From Legionella donaldsonii (GTDB lineage Bacteria; Pseudomonadota; Gammaproteobacteria; Legionellales; Legionellaceae): 64,000 nucleotides of DNA. Below the pieces are notes generated by a model, which made no database searches, was not told where the DNA came from, and saw only the letters and a list, made by a program, of their open reading frames with translations. Within the stretch, counting starts at the first letter, position 1; each line of letters opens with the position of its first letter. The DNA lies in NCBI RefSeq assembly GCF_900452385.1, contig NZ_UGOA01000001.1, forward strand, positions 248,001 through 312,000, read 5' to 3'. The translations under genes were made by a program, and so were the position numbers. Of the stretch, positions 42,837-51,984 are shown piece after piece.

Positions 42837-42864
42837 AAAGGCGCAGTTTTCTGCGCCTTTTTTT
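42837..42864 (+). terminator. Rho-independent terminator between rpsO and pnp
   Basis: AAAGGCGCAG (42837-42846) and CTGCGCCTTT (42851-42860) form a 10-bp stem with a TTTT loop, followed by more T residues to 42864. As in E. coli, pnp would be transcribed by read-through or its own promoter. Confidence 0.9.
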
Positions 42865-42893
42865 CATTATAACAATTTAAAGAGGTGAGTTAC

Positions 42894-45071
42894 GTGGCTA
42901 AAATCACTAAAGAAATACGATTCGGTGAGCACACGCTAGTACTTGAAACTGGTGAAATAGCTAGGCAAGCTGATGGCGCTGTTTTTGCAAGTATGGGCGG
43001 AACGCAGGTTCTCGTTACTGTAGTTGCCAAGAAAGATGGGGCTGAAGGGAATGACTTTTTCCCTATGACGGTTAATTATCAGGAAAAATCTTATGCAGCA
43101 GGAAAGATTCCTGGTGGATTTAATAAACGTGAAGGACGTCCCAGTGAAAGTGAAACCTTGACTTCCCGTTTAATGGACAGACCTCTTCGTCCCCTATTTC
43201 CGGAGAGTTTCCACAATGAAGTACAGATTATTGCAACTGTCATGTCGTTGAATCCCGAAGTACCAGCTGACATCGTTTCAATGATTGCCGCTTCTGCTGC
43301 ACTTGCGATTTCAGGTGTTCCTTTCCAGGGGCCTATTGGTGCCGCACGTGTGGGTTATAAAGAGGGTGTCTATCTGTTAAATCCGGGGTATAAAGCAATT
43401 GCAGAATCAGAGCTTGATTTGGTTGTTGCAGGTACACATGACGCTATTTTGATGGTTGAGTCAGAAGCACGAGAGCTGAGCGAAGAAGTTATGCTTGGTG
43501 CGGTATTATTTGGCCATGAAATGATGAAGTCTGTTATTCGGGCAATTGTGGAATTCGCCAAAGAAGCTGGTAAACCCGCTTGGGATTGGGTTGCGTCTCC
43601 AACCGATGCAGCCTTGCAATCGAAAGTTGCCGAATTGGCTACTTCCGCAGTTACCCAGGCGTATTTGTTGAAGGATAAGCAACAACGTTATCAGCGTCTT
43701 GCTGAAATAAGGCAAGAAATCGTTGAAAAAATCAGCAGCGAACAAGAGGAAGTCAATAAAGACGCTGTGGTCGATATGCTATGGAATTTGGAAAAAGCGA
43801 TTGTACGTAACCGCATTTTGGATGGAGAGCCACGTATTGATGGGCGCGATCAGAAAACTGTACGTCCCATTGCGATTCGTACAAAATGCCTGGAGAGAGC
43901 ACATGGGTCAGCGTTGTTTACTCGTGGAGAAACTCAGGCGATCGTTGCGGCAACATTGGGCAATGAGCGGGATGCCCAAATTTTGGATAGCTTGAGTGGT
44001 GAATCCAAAGACAGATTTATGCTGCATTACAATTTCCCTCCTTATTCAGTTGGCGAGACCGGTATGGTTGGTAGTCCGAAACGGCGAGAAATAGGTCATG
44101 GCCGTTTAGCTAAACGCAGCTTGATAGCGGTGCTCCCAACAGCGACTGAGTTCCCCTATGTATTGCGTGTTGTTTCTGAAATTACCGAGTCCAATGGATC
44201 AAGTTCGATGGCAACAGTTTGCGGTACCAGCTTGGCTTTAATGGATGCCGGTGTACCTCTGAAAGCACCTGTTGCTGGTGTTGCCATGGGGTTGATTAAA
44301 GAAGGTGAGCGTTTTGCGGTTTTAACCGATATTCTGGGTGACGAAGATCATTTAGGCGATATGGACTTTAAAGTTGCAGGTACTGAAAAAGGGATTACTG
44401 CGCTGCAAATGGATATAAAAATTACCGGGATTACCAAAGAGATTATGGAACAGGCTCTGGATCAAGCTTTAGCTGGACGGATTCATATTCTTGGCGTAAT
44501 GAACAATTCCTTATCTGAGCACCGTGAAGAATTATCCCAACATGCTCCTAGAATTGCCACCATGAAAGTTGCTGAAGATAAAATTCGCACTATTATTGGG
44601 AAAGGTGGTGCTACAATTAAAGGCTTGATTGAAAGTACTGGTGTCGCTATTGATATTGATGATAGTGGGACTGTACAACTATTTTCTCCTGACGCTGAGG
44701 CTTTGGAAGAAGCACAACGCCAAATCAAGGCGCTGATTGCTGAAGTTGAAGTAGGGCAAACTTATAAAGGAAAAGTCAGCAAGATTGTGGATTTTGGTGC
44801 CTTTATCAATTTGTTGCCTGGTAAAGATGGTCTCTTACATATTTCTCAGATTTGTGCCGATCGCTCTCAGAAGGTTGAATCTGTGTTAGGTGAAGGTCAG
44901 GAAATAGAAGTCTTTGTGGCAGGTGTTGATAAGCAGGGACGAGTCAAGCTGGAGTGGAAAGATAAACCGCAAGCAGCTGCGACTGGTAATGAAAAAGCAG
45001 CACCCGTTGAAGCGATGGACGACGAATCTTTAGACAGCGAAGTTCAGCCTTCCTCCACAGAAGAAGAGTAA
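42894..45071 (+). CDS. pnp: Polyribonucleotide nucleotidyltransferase (PNPase)
   Basis: A phosphorolytic 3'-5' exoribonuclease of the RNA degradosome. Two RNase PH domains (about 1-210 and 310-545), a helical linker, then KH (about 550-610; [10 protein letters not shown]) and S1 (about 620-690). The GTG at 42894 gives the usual M-A-K-I-T start with GAGG eight bases upstream; a GTG at 42885 would overlap that site. About 725 residues. Confidence 0.97.
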   Translation: MAKITKEIRFGEHTLVLETGEIARQADGAVFASMGGTQVLVTVVAKKDGAEGNDFFPMTVNYQEKSYAAGKIPGGFNKREGRPSESETLTSRLMDRPLRPLFPESFHNEVQIIATVMSLNPEVPADIVSMIAASAALAISGVPFQGPIGAARVGYKEGVYLLNPGYKAIAESELDLVVAGTHDAILMVESEARELSEEVMLGAVLFGHEMMKSVIRAIVEFAKEAGKPAWDWVASPTDAALQSKVAELATSAVTQAYLLKDKQQRYQRLAEIRQEIVEKISSEQEEVNKDAVVDMLWNLEKAIVRNRILDGEPRIDGRDQKTVRPIAIRTKCLERAHGSALFTRGETQAIVAATLGNERDAQILDSLSGESKDRFMLHYNFPPYSVGETGMVGSPKRREIGHGRLAKRSLIAVLPTATEFPYVLRVVSEITESNGSSSMATVCGTSLALMDAGVPLKAPVAGVAMGLIKEGERFAVLTDILGDEDHLGDMDFKVAGTEKGITALQMDIKITGITKEIMEQALDQALAGRIHILGVMNNSLSEHREELSQHAPRIATMKVAEDKIRTIIGKGGATIKGLIESTGVAIDIDDSGTVQLFSPDAEALEEAQRQIKALIAEVEVGQTYKGKVSKIVDFGAFINLLPGKDGLLHISQICADRSQKVESVLGEGQEIEVFVAGVDKQGRVKLEWKDKPQAAATGNEKAAPVEAMDDESLDSEVQPSSTEEE

Positions 45072-45080
45072 AATCATACA

Positions 45081-45123
45081 GCAGCGCGTTTATTCAAGCG
45101 CGCTGCTATTTTTATATTTTTTT
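45081..45123 (+). terminator. Terminator after pnp
   Basis: AGCAGCGCG (45081-45089) pairs with CGCGCTGCT (45100-45108) with a 10-nt loop, then an A/T-rich tract with T-runs. It lies between convergent pnp and folE and could serve both, though the T-run is on the plus strand. Confidence 0.85.
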
Positions 45124-45150
45124 AAAAATTTATTCAGTACAAACGAGCGC

Positions 45151-45708
45151 TTAGGATAAACTGCTGACTCGGCTAATTAGACGCAAAAATTCACTTCGGC
45201 TGGCGGGATTATCACGCATTTCACCTAACATAACTGAAGTTGTCATAATGGAGTTTTGCTTCTCTACACCGCGCATCATCATACATAAATGTTTTGCTTC
45301 CATCACTACTGCTACACCACGTGCACCAGTAATTGATGCAATACAATAAGCAATTTCACTAGTCAGGCGTTCTTGAATTTGTAAACGGCGAGCAAAATAA
45401 TCAACGATACGTGCGATCTTAGATAAACCCAATACTTTACCATTAGGCAAATAGCCTACATGACATTTTCCTAAAAAGGGCAATAGGTGGTGTTCACACA
45501 TGGAGTACATTTCAATTTCTTTTACAATGACCATCTCGCTCATATCTGATTCAAATAAGGCATTATTGATAATGTCCTCAAGATTTTCATTGTACCCTTT
45601 AGTAAGGTAGCGTAGGGCATTTGCAGCACGTTCGGGGGTGTCGCGCAGGCCTTCGCGGTTCACGTCCTCACCCAGTCTTTTAATAATTTCTTTATATAAT
45701 TCCTGCAT
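45151..45708 (-). CDS. folE: GTP cyclohydrolase I
   Basis: Converts GTP to dihydroneopterin triphosphate, the first pterin step of folate synthesis. The zinc-binding M-C-E-H-H-L-L-P-F is near residue 75. R-G-V-E-K-Q-N-S near 150 and the C-terminal R-x-E-F-L block are present. The ATG at 45708 has AGGA nine bases upstream and gives 185 residues; the longer form would run into the HIT gene. It is 11 bp from that gene, so they likely share an operon. Confidence 0.95.
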   Translation of the reverse strand: MQELYKEIIKRLGEDVNREGLRDTPERAANALRYLTKGYNENLEDIINNALFESDMSEMVIVKEIEMYSMCEHHLLPFLGKCHVGYLPNGKVLGLSKIARIVDYFARRLQIQERLTSEIAYCIASITGARGVAVVMEAKHLCMMMRGVEKQNSIMTTSVMLGEMRDNPASRSEFLRLISRVSSLS

Positions 45709-45719
45709 TGTAATGAGTC

Positions 45720-46061
45720 CTAGCCTGGGGGCCATGTCATCTGACGACCGCCCAGTAGATGTAAATGAATGTGGTAAACTTCCTGCCCGCCACCGGAATT
45801 AACATTGAAAACTAATCGGTATCCATCATCACTTAGTTTTTCAGTTTTAGCCATTTTCTTTCCAGTAAGTATCATGCGACCTAATAATTGCTCGTCCTTA
45901 CTATCGGCTTCATTAATTGTTGCAATGTGTTGCTTCGGAATTACCAGCATATGTGTTGGCGCTTGTGGCCTAATATCATGAATGACGATAACTTCCGGAT
46001 CTTCAAATACCATCTTCGATGGTATTTCTCCACTTGCAATTTTGCAAAATAAACAGCTCAT
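45720..46061 (-). CDS. hinT: HIT-family purine nucleoside phosphoramidase (HinT-like)
   Basis: A small HIT hydrolase acting on adenosine phosphoramidates. The histidine triad H-I-H-L-H-L-L (H-x-H-x-H) lies near the C-terminus, and the N-terminal [12 protein letters not shown] is typical of HinT. 113 residues from the ATG at 46061, which has AGGA upstream at five bases; the ATG at 46067 has its purines too close. Confidence 0.92.
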   Translation of the reverse strand: MSCLFCKIASGEIPSKMVFEDPEVIVIHDIRPQAPTHMLVIPKQHIATINEADSKDEQLLGRMILTGKKMAKTEKLSDDGYRLVFNVNSGGGQEVYHIHLHLLGGRQMTWPPG

Positions 46062-46284
46062 GATCATCCTGATGGTAATGGCTTAATCGGGGATTATACT
46101 CTGAGTTAGGCTAGATAAAAAAGTATTCCTCTGTTTATCCGGAGAATTCTATCGGATGTGGCGAGAAAATAGTTGTAGCGTATATTTTATGATTAGAAAA
46201 AGATTAAAGTCTATGTAAATTGACAGAAATGTACCTCCTAATTAGAATTCGAAAAAAGGTTAAATTGAAGGTTAATATTGAATT

Positions 46285-46939
46285 ATGATGGCAATGGGTT
46301 ATACCGATAGCCCTAGTGCTATTTCGTACGAATATTTAGACCGCATTCCAGATAAAAAATTAGCTAGAAATAGAGTGAACCTTTCTGCGTTAGTATGTAT
46401 AGTTTTTATAGAAATGCTATTTATGATTCTTATAAATAAAAGCCTGATTTAGCTCCGGATATTAAAGCAAGGAAAAAGGAATTTATTGAAAAAGAGGACT
46501 CTATATTAAGAGAGGGTTTATATAAAGAACCTCTATATCATTACTCTGTTGCGGCTTCATTAGGTGCGATGCAGGAGTGGAATGATCCCTCTGAAAAAAT
46601 GCATGCTTATGTTGCTTATGAAGAAAGAGACGGTAAAAACATCGAATAGGTTTTGTTCATTTTAATGCGAAAACTGTTAATGGCAAACCGGTTGTCTATA
46701 TTGCCCTGGCTGGCGTTGAAATGCGAGGGAAGGGAATGGGTAGGCATCTTATGAATTGCGTATTAACCCATGACCCTGCAGGAACCGAATTTTATATACT
46801 AACGCGTGTATTCAATTCAGATGCCAGAAGCTTGTATGAAGGAAGATTAGGCTTTACTCCTATTAAAGAAGATGAGGTTAAACGCTTAGGCTATGATGCT
46901 GGTACTGTGGTTTTAAGCATACGTTTTCTCCTTCCATAA
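46285..46939 (+). pseudogene. Decayed GNAT-family acetyltransferase
   Basis: Reading across frames gives one recognisable protein. An N-terminal stretch is followed by S-M-Y-S-F-Y-R-N-A-I-Y-D-S-Y-K, then a TAA at 46437, then a P-D-L-A-P-D-I-K-A segment in the same frame to a TAG at 46647. A third frame carries the acetyl-CoA loop V-E-M-R-G-K-G-M-G-R-H-L-M and continues to 46939. That is one stop and at least two frameshifts. Only the last 72 residues form an open frame from an ATG; this is the GNAT C-terminus, not an independent gene. Confidence 0.8.
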
Positions 46940-47121
46940 TAAAATATCTCCGACATGATTCTCGGGTTCATTCGCCAAATATATAAATGATTTTTCTGTT
47001 TTGGCAAAAAAAGGCAGGCTTCCTTTTTTTAGTGAGTTTGGGTAACGGTATGAGTGATGGTTAAAATTTGATTTTCTATTTTAAACTTCGTAGATTGTAT
47101 CTTTTGAGTAGAAAACTAATC

Positions 47122-47904
47122 ATGGAAAAAACAGCGTTAGTAACAGGGGCTACCCATGGAATTGGACTGGCGCTTAGTAAGAATTTATTAAGCAATGGGT
47201 GGCTTGTGTTTGGGACAGGGCGTGATCTTGCGAGTTTGGAAACTACACAGGCTCTTTTTCCCAATTTCATCCCTATTCAGGCCGATTTTACCAAAAATGA
47301 TGATATACAAAATGTAGCATCAACGATTAAGAAGACTGGTTTGCCCCTGTCTCTTTCTGTGCAAAATGCGGGAATGAAAAGTCCTCCCCGGCCTTTAGAA
47401 CAATATACTTGTGGGAGTATTGATGAAGAGCTCATGGTTAATTTGCTGGCGCCAATGAAATTAACGGCGCTGCTTAGTACCCAAATGCCGGCAGAATCCC
47501 GCATCTTGTACCTTACATCAAGGGCTGCCACCTTGAAGCTTAAGGAGGGCTCCACTTATTGTGCAAGCAAGGCTGCTTTGGATGAAGTAGCAGCAATCGT
47601 GAGGAAAGAGTTAGAGGAAAGAAATATCGGGGTTTCTACGGTAATTCCGGGAGAGGTTGATACCCATATTCAAAAAATCTTAAGAGAAACAACCTCTTTT
47701 CACTTGCATCAAAAATTTGAAGAAATTTATCAAAAAGGCCAACTCATTAATCCAACCGTTTGTGCTACTTTCCTGAAATGGCTTTTATGTGATCTATCTT
47801 TTGCTGAGTTTAAACAAAGTAAAATGCCGGTCTCAATCTATGACAAGTGGCATCATCAATTTTGGTTGACAGAGGCTAATCAATTACCTGCATTCCCATT
47901 TTGA
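47122..47904 (+). CDS. Short-chain dehydrogenase/reductase
   Basis: An NAD(P)-dependent SDR, 260 residues. The cofactor loop T-G-A-T-H-G-I-G is at residues 8-15, N-A-G near 82, and the catalytic Tyr-x3-Lys in S-T-Y-C-A-S-K near 155. The substrate is unknown. The ATG at 47122 puts the Rossmann strand at the N-terminus; the earlier ATG at 47068 would add 18 hydrophobic/basic residues not usual for the family. The 182-bp gap before it (46940-47121) has no feature I can support. It stands alone, followed by an MFS gene 117 bp later. Confidence 0.88.
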   Translation: MEKTALVTGATHGIGLALSKNLLSNGWLVFGTGRDLASLETTQALFPNFIPIQADFTKNDDIQNVASTIKKTGLPLSLSVQNAGMKSPPRPLEQYTCGSIDEELMVNLLAPMKLTALLSTQMPAESRILYLTSRAATLKLKEGSTYCASKAALDEVAAIVRKELEERNIGVSTVIPGEVDTHIQKILRETTSFHLHQKFEEIYQKGQLINPTVCATFLKWLLCDLSFAEFKQSKMPVSIYDKWHHQFWLTEANQLPAFPF

Positions 47905-48021
47905 ATGAGGTGGATTGTACGAAATCAATACTTCCGATTTTGCCTTAATTTAACCGTAAGTCAGGGAAGTGTGGGAAAAGGGTGAGAAAGAGAATAGTCC
48001 GCTAATTTTGTAAGGGAAGGT

Positions 48022-49215
48022 ATGCAAAAATATTATGGATACATCGTGTGGTTCGTTGTCACCCTATTTGTTGTTTATTCGTTTTGTTTAAACACGGCAT
48101 CTGCAGTTTTTGCTGAATCGATTAAAGCCTCTCTGTATACCAGCAATTTAGGTGTGTCAATTGCCAGTGGCGCATTTATTTTAGGTTTTGCATGCATGCA
48201 AATCCCCGCAGGTTATTTACTTGATAAATGGAATGCGCGCCTGGTGGTAAGTAGCGGGGTGTGTTTGTTGGCTATAGGCAATATTATTATTTCATTGGCA
48301 GGGACACTCACTGTTTATGCCCTGGCCAATTTCTTACAAGGAATAGGCGCTTCCTTTGCCTTTGTAGCTGCGGCGGTGTTGATCGCTCGATGGTTTGCGG
48401 CAGAAAAATTTCCTATTTTGTTTGGTTTTACGCAAACATTGTCTTGTATTTGCGCAGCTATTATTCATTATTATTTCACGTTGGCCTTAATTAGCTATAG
48501 CTGGAATGACTTGTATTATGGTTTAGCAGGATTTGGCTTTATTTTATTACTCCTCACTTTACTCCTGCTTAAATCCCCTTCGGGTTATAAGCAGGAAGCA
48601 ACGCTTTCCCTCAAGCAATCGTTAGCAGTTGTTCTTAACAACCGACAAATTTTACTCAGCGCTATTGCAGCTGCAACTTCGTTTGGGGTGCTTTTAGCCT
48701 ATGCGGGTCTTTGGTACTTGCGGGTGCAGAGCTATTATGCTGTAGACAATCTTCAAGCAGTTATTATTGGCGGTATGATCTTTTGGGGTACTGGAATCGG
48801 GACTCCGCTATGGGGTTATCTCTCTAATAAAATAAAATCCAGAGTTATGATCATCCACGTTACTCTCTGTGTAGGGACGATGCTATTATTACTGGGCCTT
48901 TATCTGCCGCATTTCAATATTAATACACTCGTCATCAGTAAAATTATCTCGTTTTTTATAGGGTTTTTTCTATCTGGCTCAATGCTGTTTTTTACAATCG
49001 TTAGTGAGATTTCAACAGCGTTAACGCGAGGGGTTGCTGTTAGTGTATTGAATACAGCCGTTTTCTTATTTAATACCTTGTTGCTCTTTATTCCTTTTTT
49101 ATTTTTAACAGTCTTCTCTACGGATTTTTTTACCTATCTATGGGTACTGCCATTTTTCCTCTTGCTAGCTATTTTGTTGGTTTATTTTGTTAAAGACAGT
49201 ATTGCTTCACGTTAA
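48022..49215 (+). CDS. MFS transporter
   Basis: A 12-helix major facilitator superfamily permease of 397 residues in the inner membrane. The loop after helix 2 reads G-Y-L-L-D-K-W-N-A-R, the MFS G-x-L-x-D-x-x-x-R motif. AAGGGAAGG precedes the ATG. The family includes phthalate-, hexose- and drug-type carriers, and the substrate cannot be told. Legionella genomes carry many such transporters (Pht family among them). Confidence 0.88.
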   Translation: MQKYYGYIVWFVVTLFVVYSFCLNTASAVFAESIKASLYTSNLGVSIASGAFILGFACMQIPAGYLLDKWNARLVVSSGVCLLAIGNIIISLAGTLTVYALANFLQGIGASFAFVAAAVLIARWFAAEKFPILFGFTQTLSCICAAIIHYYFTLALISYSWNDLYYGLAGFGFILLLLTLLLLKSPSGYKQEATLSLKQSLAVVLNNRQILLSAIAAATSFGVLLAYAGLWYLRVQSYYAVDNLQAVIIGGMIFWGTGIGTPLWGYLSNKIKSRVMIIHVTLCVGTMLLLLGLYLPHFNINTLVISKIISFFIGFFLSGSMLFFTIVSEISTALTRGVAVSVLNTAVFLFNTLLLFIPFLFLTVFSTDFFTYLWVLPFFLLLAILLVYFVKDSIASR

Positions 49216-49222
49216 GCTTCCT

Positions 49223-49271
49223 GGCTCTCTAGCCCTTTCCTGTTTTCGTTCAGGAGGAAAAAGAGAGAGCC
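49223..49271 (+). terminator. Hairpin after the MFS gene
   Basis: GGCTCTCT (49223-49230) pairs with AGAGAGCC (49264-49271), and TCCTG/CAGGA pairs inside. It ends at 49271, 13 bp before a short T-run. It probably ends the MFS transcript. Confidence 0.55.
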
Positions 49272-49430
49272 GGATGAGTCTTCTTTTTAAAAATCGATAA
49301 TTTCTTTAACTGATAACATGCATTAATTCTAATGCGTATTATTCTTGCATCTGCAAATTGGCGAAGGATAATAGGGATAGGTGATTAAGAAAACCCCAAG
49401 TAAAGATGCCAATACCAGTTAGGCGTTGGA

Positions 49431-50435
49431 TTATTCTATTAACCGAGTGATTAACCGAAAAATTTCTTGTTGCTCACTGGATGTGAATGCTCGGGCATTT
49501 TTTTCCAGCGTTAATAATTTTTCATAAATAAAGGACAATACAGGAGTATCCAGTCCATGTGTTTTTGCATAATCGATAACATTAGCCACAATATATTGAG
49601 ACTCAAGCCGCCGGCCTTCTTGAAAGTCAACGTACATGCTGGGATAAAAGCCGTGCAATTTTGCAGTCGCTGCCAGCAATTTCTCAATGTTATTCGCAAT
49701 TTCGGCATCATCCCGTTTAGCGACTAGACAAACTTCATACATGAGTGCACGTACAATTTTTTGATAATCGCTTTGTGTAGCGAGGGCATCAACAGAGGTA
49801 TTAAATAGTACCGCTAAACTGCTAAATGGAGTATTCCATAATAATTTTGTCCAACGAAGAATGCGATGGTTTTCAGCGAGTTGAATTTTCGGATACATTG
49901 CATGGTGGACTGAAGACTTAAGTAATTGCTTAATCTCCTCTCCACATGATTGCCCAGTGAGAAAAGGGGCTAACTTTAGCTCACCAAGGTATTTTATCTT
50001 GATATATCCTGGCTTAATGCGAGTAGCGCCTGTTGTCGTTACGCCGCACAGAATAGAACAGCTTTTTTGGATGAAAGAGACGAGATATTCTTCGTTACCA
50101 ATCCCATTTTGCAAAACAAGAATTTTGCTTTCAGGTTTAAGAACATAAGGCAGGATTTCTTTTAAGACTTCATTTGCAGTGGTTTTGAGTGCAATAAGAA
50201 TGATGTCAGATTTAGGGAGTTGTTTATAATCTTTCTCAATTTGTTTCGGTGTAATTTCTATGACAGTGCCATCTGGCAGTTCAAGTTCATAATATTTTTG
50301 TTGCTGTAAAATTGAGAAGTCAGAACGCTCAAGATGACAGACATGAAGTTCCGCAAGAGTAAACAGGGCTCCATAAAATTTGCCTATTGCCCCAGAACCA
50401 ATAACGGTAACGGTTATCATCGCGTCATCTCTCAT
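49431..50435 (-). CDS. 2-dehydropantoate 2-reductase (PanE/ApbA family)
   Basis: A 6-phosphogluconate-dehydrogenase-fold ketoacid reductase that would make pantoate for CoA. The N-terminal NADP loop G-S-G-A-I-G is at about residues 13-18, and Q-N-G-I-G-N-E near 106 is typical. The C-terminal helical domain has the family N-T-P-F and S-M-Y-x-D blocks. The ATG at 50435 overlaps the stop of the LysE gene (ATGA). The ATG at 50420, preceded by GAGAG, is an alternative that gives the usual short N-terminus. Legionella genomes have several paralogs, so panE is not assigned with certainty. Confidence 0.85.
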   Translation of the reverse strand: MRDDAMITVTVIGSGAIGKFYGALFTLAELHVCHLERSDFSILQQQKYYELELPDGTVIEITPKQIEKDYKQLPKSDIILIALKTTANEVLKEILPYVLKPESKILVLQNGIGNEEYLVSFIQKSCSILCGVTTTGATRIKPGYIKIKYLGELKLAPFLTGQSCGEEIKQLLKSSVHHAMYPKIQLAENHRILRWTKLLWNTPFSSLAVLFNTSVDALATQSDYQKIVRALMYEVCLVAKRDDAEIANNIEKLLAATAKLHGFYPSMYVDFQEGRRLESQYIVANVIDYAKTHGLDTPVLSFIYEKLLTLEKNARAFTSSEQQEIFRLITRLIE

Positions 50436-51061
50436 CGTTTTACTAATGCTAGGGCAACTCCAAAACTCACTAAAAATAGGCCTAAAATCTTGGCAATGTA
50501 CTTTTCGCTCTTTTCCAGTAATTTTATTACTTTAGGATGGGACAAAATCATCGTTAAGGTAAAAAACCACAACGTGATGATAACAAACATTTCAACAATA
50601 AAAATCAAAACCCACACAGTCGGCGTTTCCGCTTTAATGATAGTAGTAAACAACGCAAGGAAAAATAAAGTGGCTTTGGGATTTAGCAGATTACATAAGA
50701 AACCTTGGCGAAAAGCGGTGACTTTGGGCAGTGATGTTTTTTTAATTTGCATTCCTTGTTTGTCTACAAAATGAATTGCAGGTTTGGATAGTAGGGAGGT
50801 GACTCCAAGATACATTAAATAAGCTGCACCAAGGTATTTAATAAGGCTGAATAGTAAGATGGAATTTGAGATAACAAAAGCAAGCCCTAAAGAACAATAG
50901 CTGATGTGAATTAAATTGGACAAGGCTACACCAAGGGCGGTGAAGAATCCGGATTCACGAGAATGTAATACTGTATTTTTAGTAACAAGGGCAAAATCCG
51001 GTCCGGGTGACATCACGGCCAGCAACATCAGTAACCCGATAGTGAAAAATTGTGTAAACAA
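50432..51061 (-). CDS. LysE/RhtB-family amino acid exporter
   Basis: A six-helix inner-membrane exporter of amino acids or derivatives. The signature S-P-G-P-D-F lies near residue 18, a hallmark of LysE/RhtB proteins. The TTG at 51061 is chosen because CAGGAG lies five bases upstream and it puts the first helix at the N-terminus, giving 209 residues. A start at 51118 adds a basic 19-residue tail with no ribosome site. It overlaps the PanE-like gene by four bases, so the two are coupled. Confidence 0.85.
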   Translation of the reverse strand: MFTQFFTIGLLMLLAVMSPGPDFALVTKNTVLHSRESGFFTALGVALSNLIHISYCSLGLAFVISNSILLFSLIKYLGAAYLMYLGVTSLLSKPAIHFVDKQGMQIKKTSLPKVTAFRQGFLCNLLNPKATLFFLALFTTIIKAETPTVWVLIFIVEMFVIITLWFFTLTMILSHPKVIKLLEKSEKYIAKILGLFLVSFGVALALVKR

Positions 51062-51261
51062 GGGAGCTCCTGAGCGATTTTTATTGCACCTAATGTTTTT
51101 AAAAAGATACGTTATCACTATTTTAAAAACAATCCTAAATACGGGTGAAGGGAAATTACTTTGTCATGATGCTAAAATATAGATCAATATGATTTTACTG
51201 AATTATCGCTCCTTATACCCCATTTCCCATAACAAAAACCACAAATACGTGACGATATTCG

Positions 51262-51696
51262 TTGTCCAGAAGAAGTATTGAGGACAGGAGTAGGTTTTGT
51301 GCTTATGCTTTTCTAGCCAGTAAAAGAGGACAAGTAGGTAAAGACTTAAAACAAGGCCCTCTTCGACATCAATTCAGTCTGTTTAATAAAGCGGGGTTTT
51401 CTGCCACTGATGACTTTAACCTCAATAAAGATCTGCCCACTCAAAAAGATAAAATTTATGAACAGGTTTTCGCTTTACTTAGTCAGGAAAATCCTCTTGT
51501 CGCGATCGATAAACAACCTAATAAGGACAGTTATAATGGTTTTATTTATACGATAAGAATTAAAATGAATTCGGAGGAGAAGAAGCATTTACATAGTAAA
51601 AATGTAGGCGCAGAAGTGCCTTTTATCGAAGATGAGAATGTACTTACTATCATTTTAAATGATTATGGTACCAATGATGACCGAAGTGCAATTTGA
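51262..51696 (+). CDS. Unknown small protein or gene remnant
   Basis: A 144-residue open frame with no in-frame ATG at its start; the first possible start is TTG with no ribosome site. The protein looks soluble and charged, with a D-L-K-Q-G-P-L-R-H-Q-F segment and an acidic C-terminus. No family is recognised. The frame could be the 3' part of a decayed gene, as a GNAT pseudogene and a hydrolase remnant occur nearby. Confidence 0.35.
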   Translation: MSRRSIEDRSRFCAYAFLASKRGQVGKDLKQGPLRHQFSLFNKAGFSATDDFNLNKDLPTQKDKIYEQVFALLSQENPLVAIDKQPNKDSYNGFIYTIRIKMNSEEKKHLHSKNVGAEVPFIEDENVLTIILNDYGTNDDRSAI

Positions 51697-51864
51697 GTTG
51701 ATTGAACCTACAATAAACGAGACTGTTCAGGTAGGACCTTGCTGAGATTGGTATACTGCTTATTGTCTCTCCCCTCCGCCATTCATCGCCTAAAGTTGTT
51801 GAATCCAATTTCCAATTTCATGGCTTAACATCGCTCAATTTTGCAAGTCTTTTAAAGTGGAAGT

Positions 51865-51984
51865 ATGGTAGTATCTTTAAAAACAGGATGTGTGGAGTTG
51901 CAGTTAAACGAACCGTTAGTGCCTGTAATTCCTGATGGTCAAAGTGAGTTGAACGAGTGCGCACTAAACTTTTCACGATATTAA
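51865..51984 (+). CDS. Possible 39-residue upstream ORF
   Basis: An ATG with GTGGA upstream opens a 39-codon frame that ends 28 bp inside the hydrolase gene in another frame. Its residues look protein-like but are not recognised. It could be a leader peptide, a remnant, or chance. Confidence 0.2.
   Translation: MVVSLKTGCVELQLNEPLVPVIPDGQSELNECALNFSRY

Noticed and set aside
43091..43745. Several short minus-strand frames in pnp
   Set aside because: They are antisense shadows of a strongly conserved gene.
46721..46939. Stand-alone 72-residue acetyltransferase
   Set aside because: It is only the C-terminal third of a GNAT domain; the rest is upstream in broken frames, so it is part of a pseudogene.
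50334..50774. 146-codon plus-strand open frame
   Set aside because: It lies entirely across the PanE-like and LysE-like genes on the other strand, has no ribosome site and shows a composition expected of an antisense shadow.
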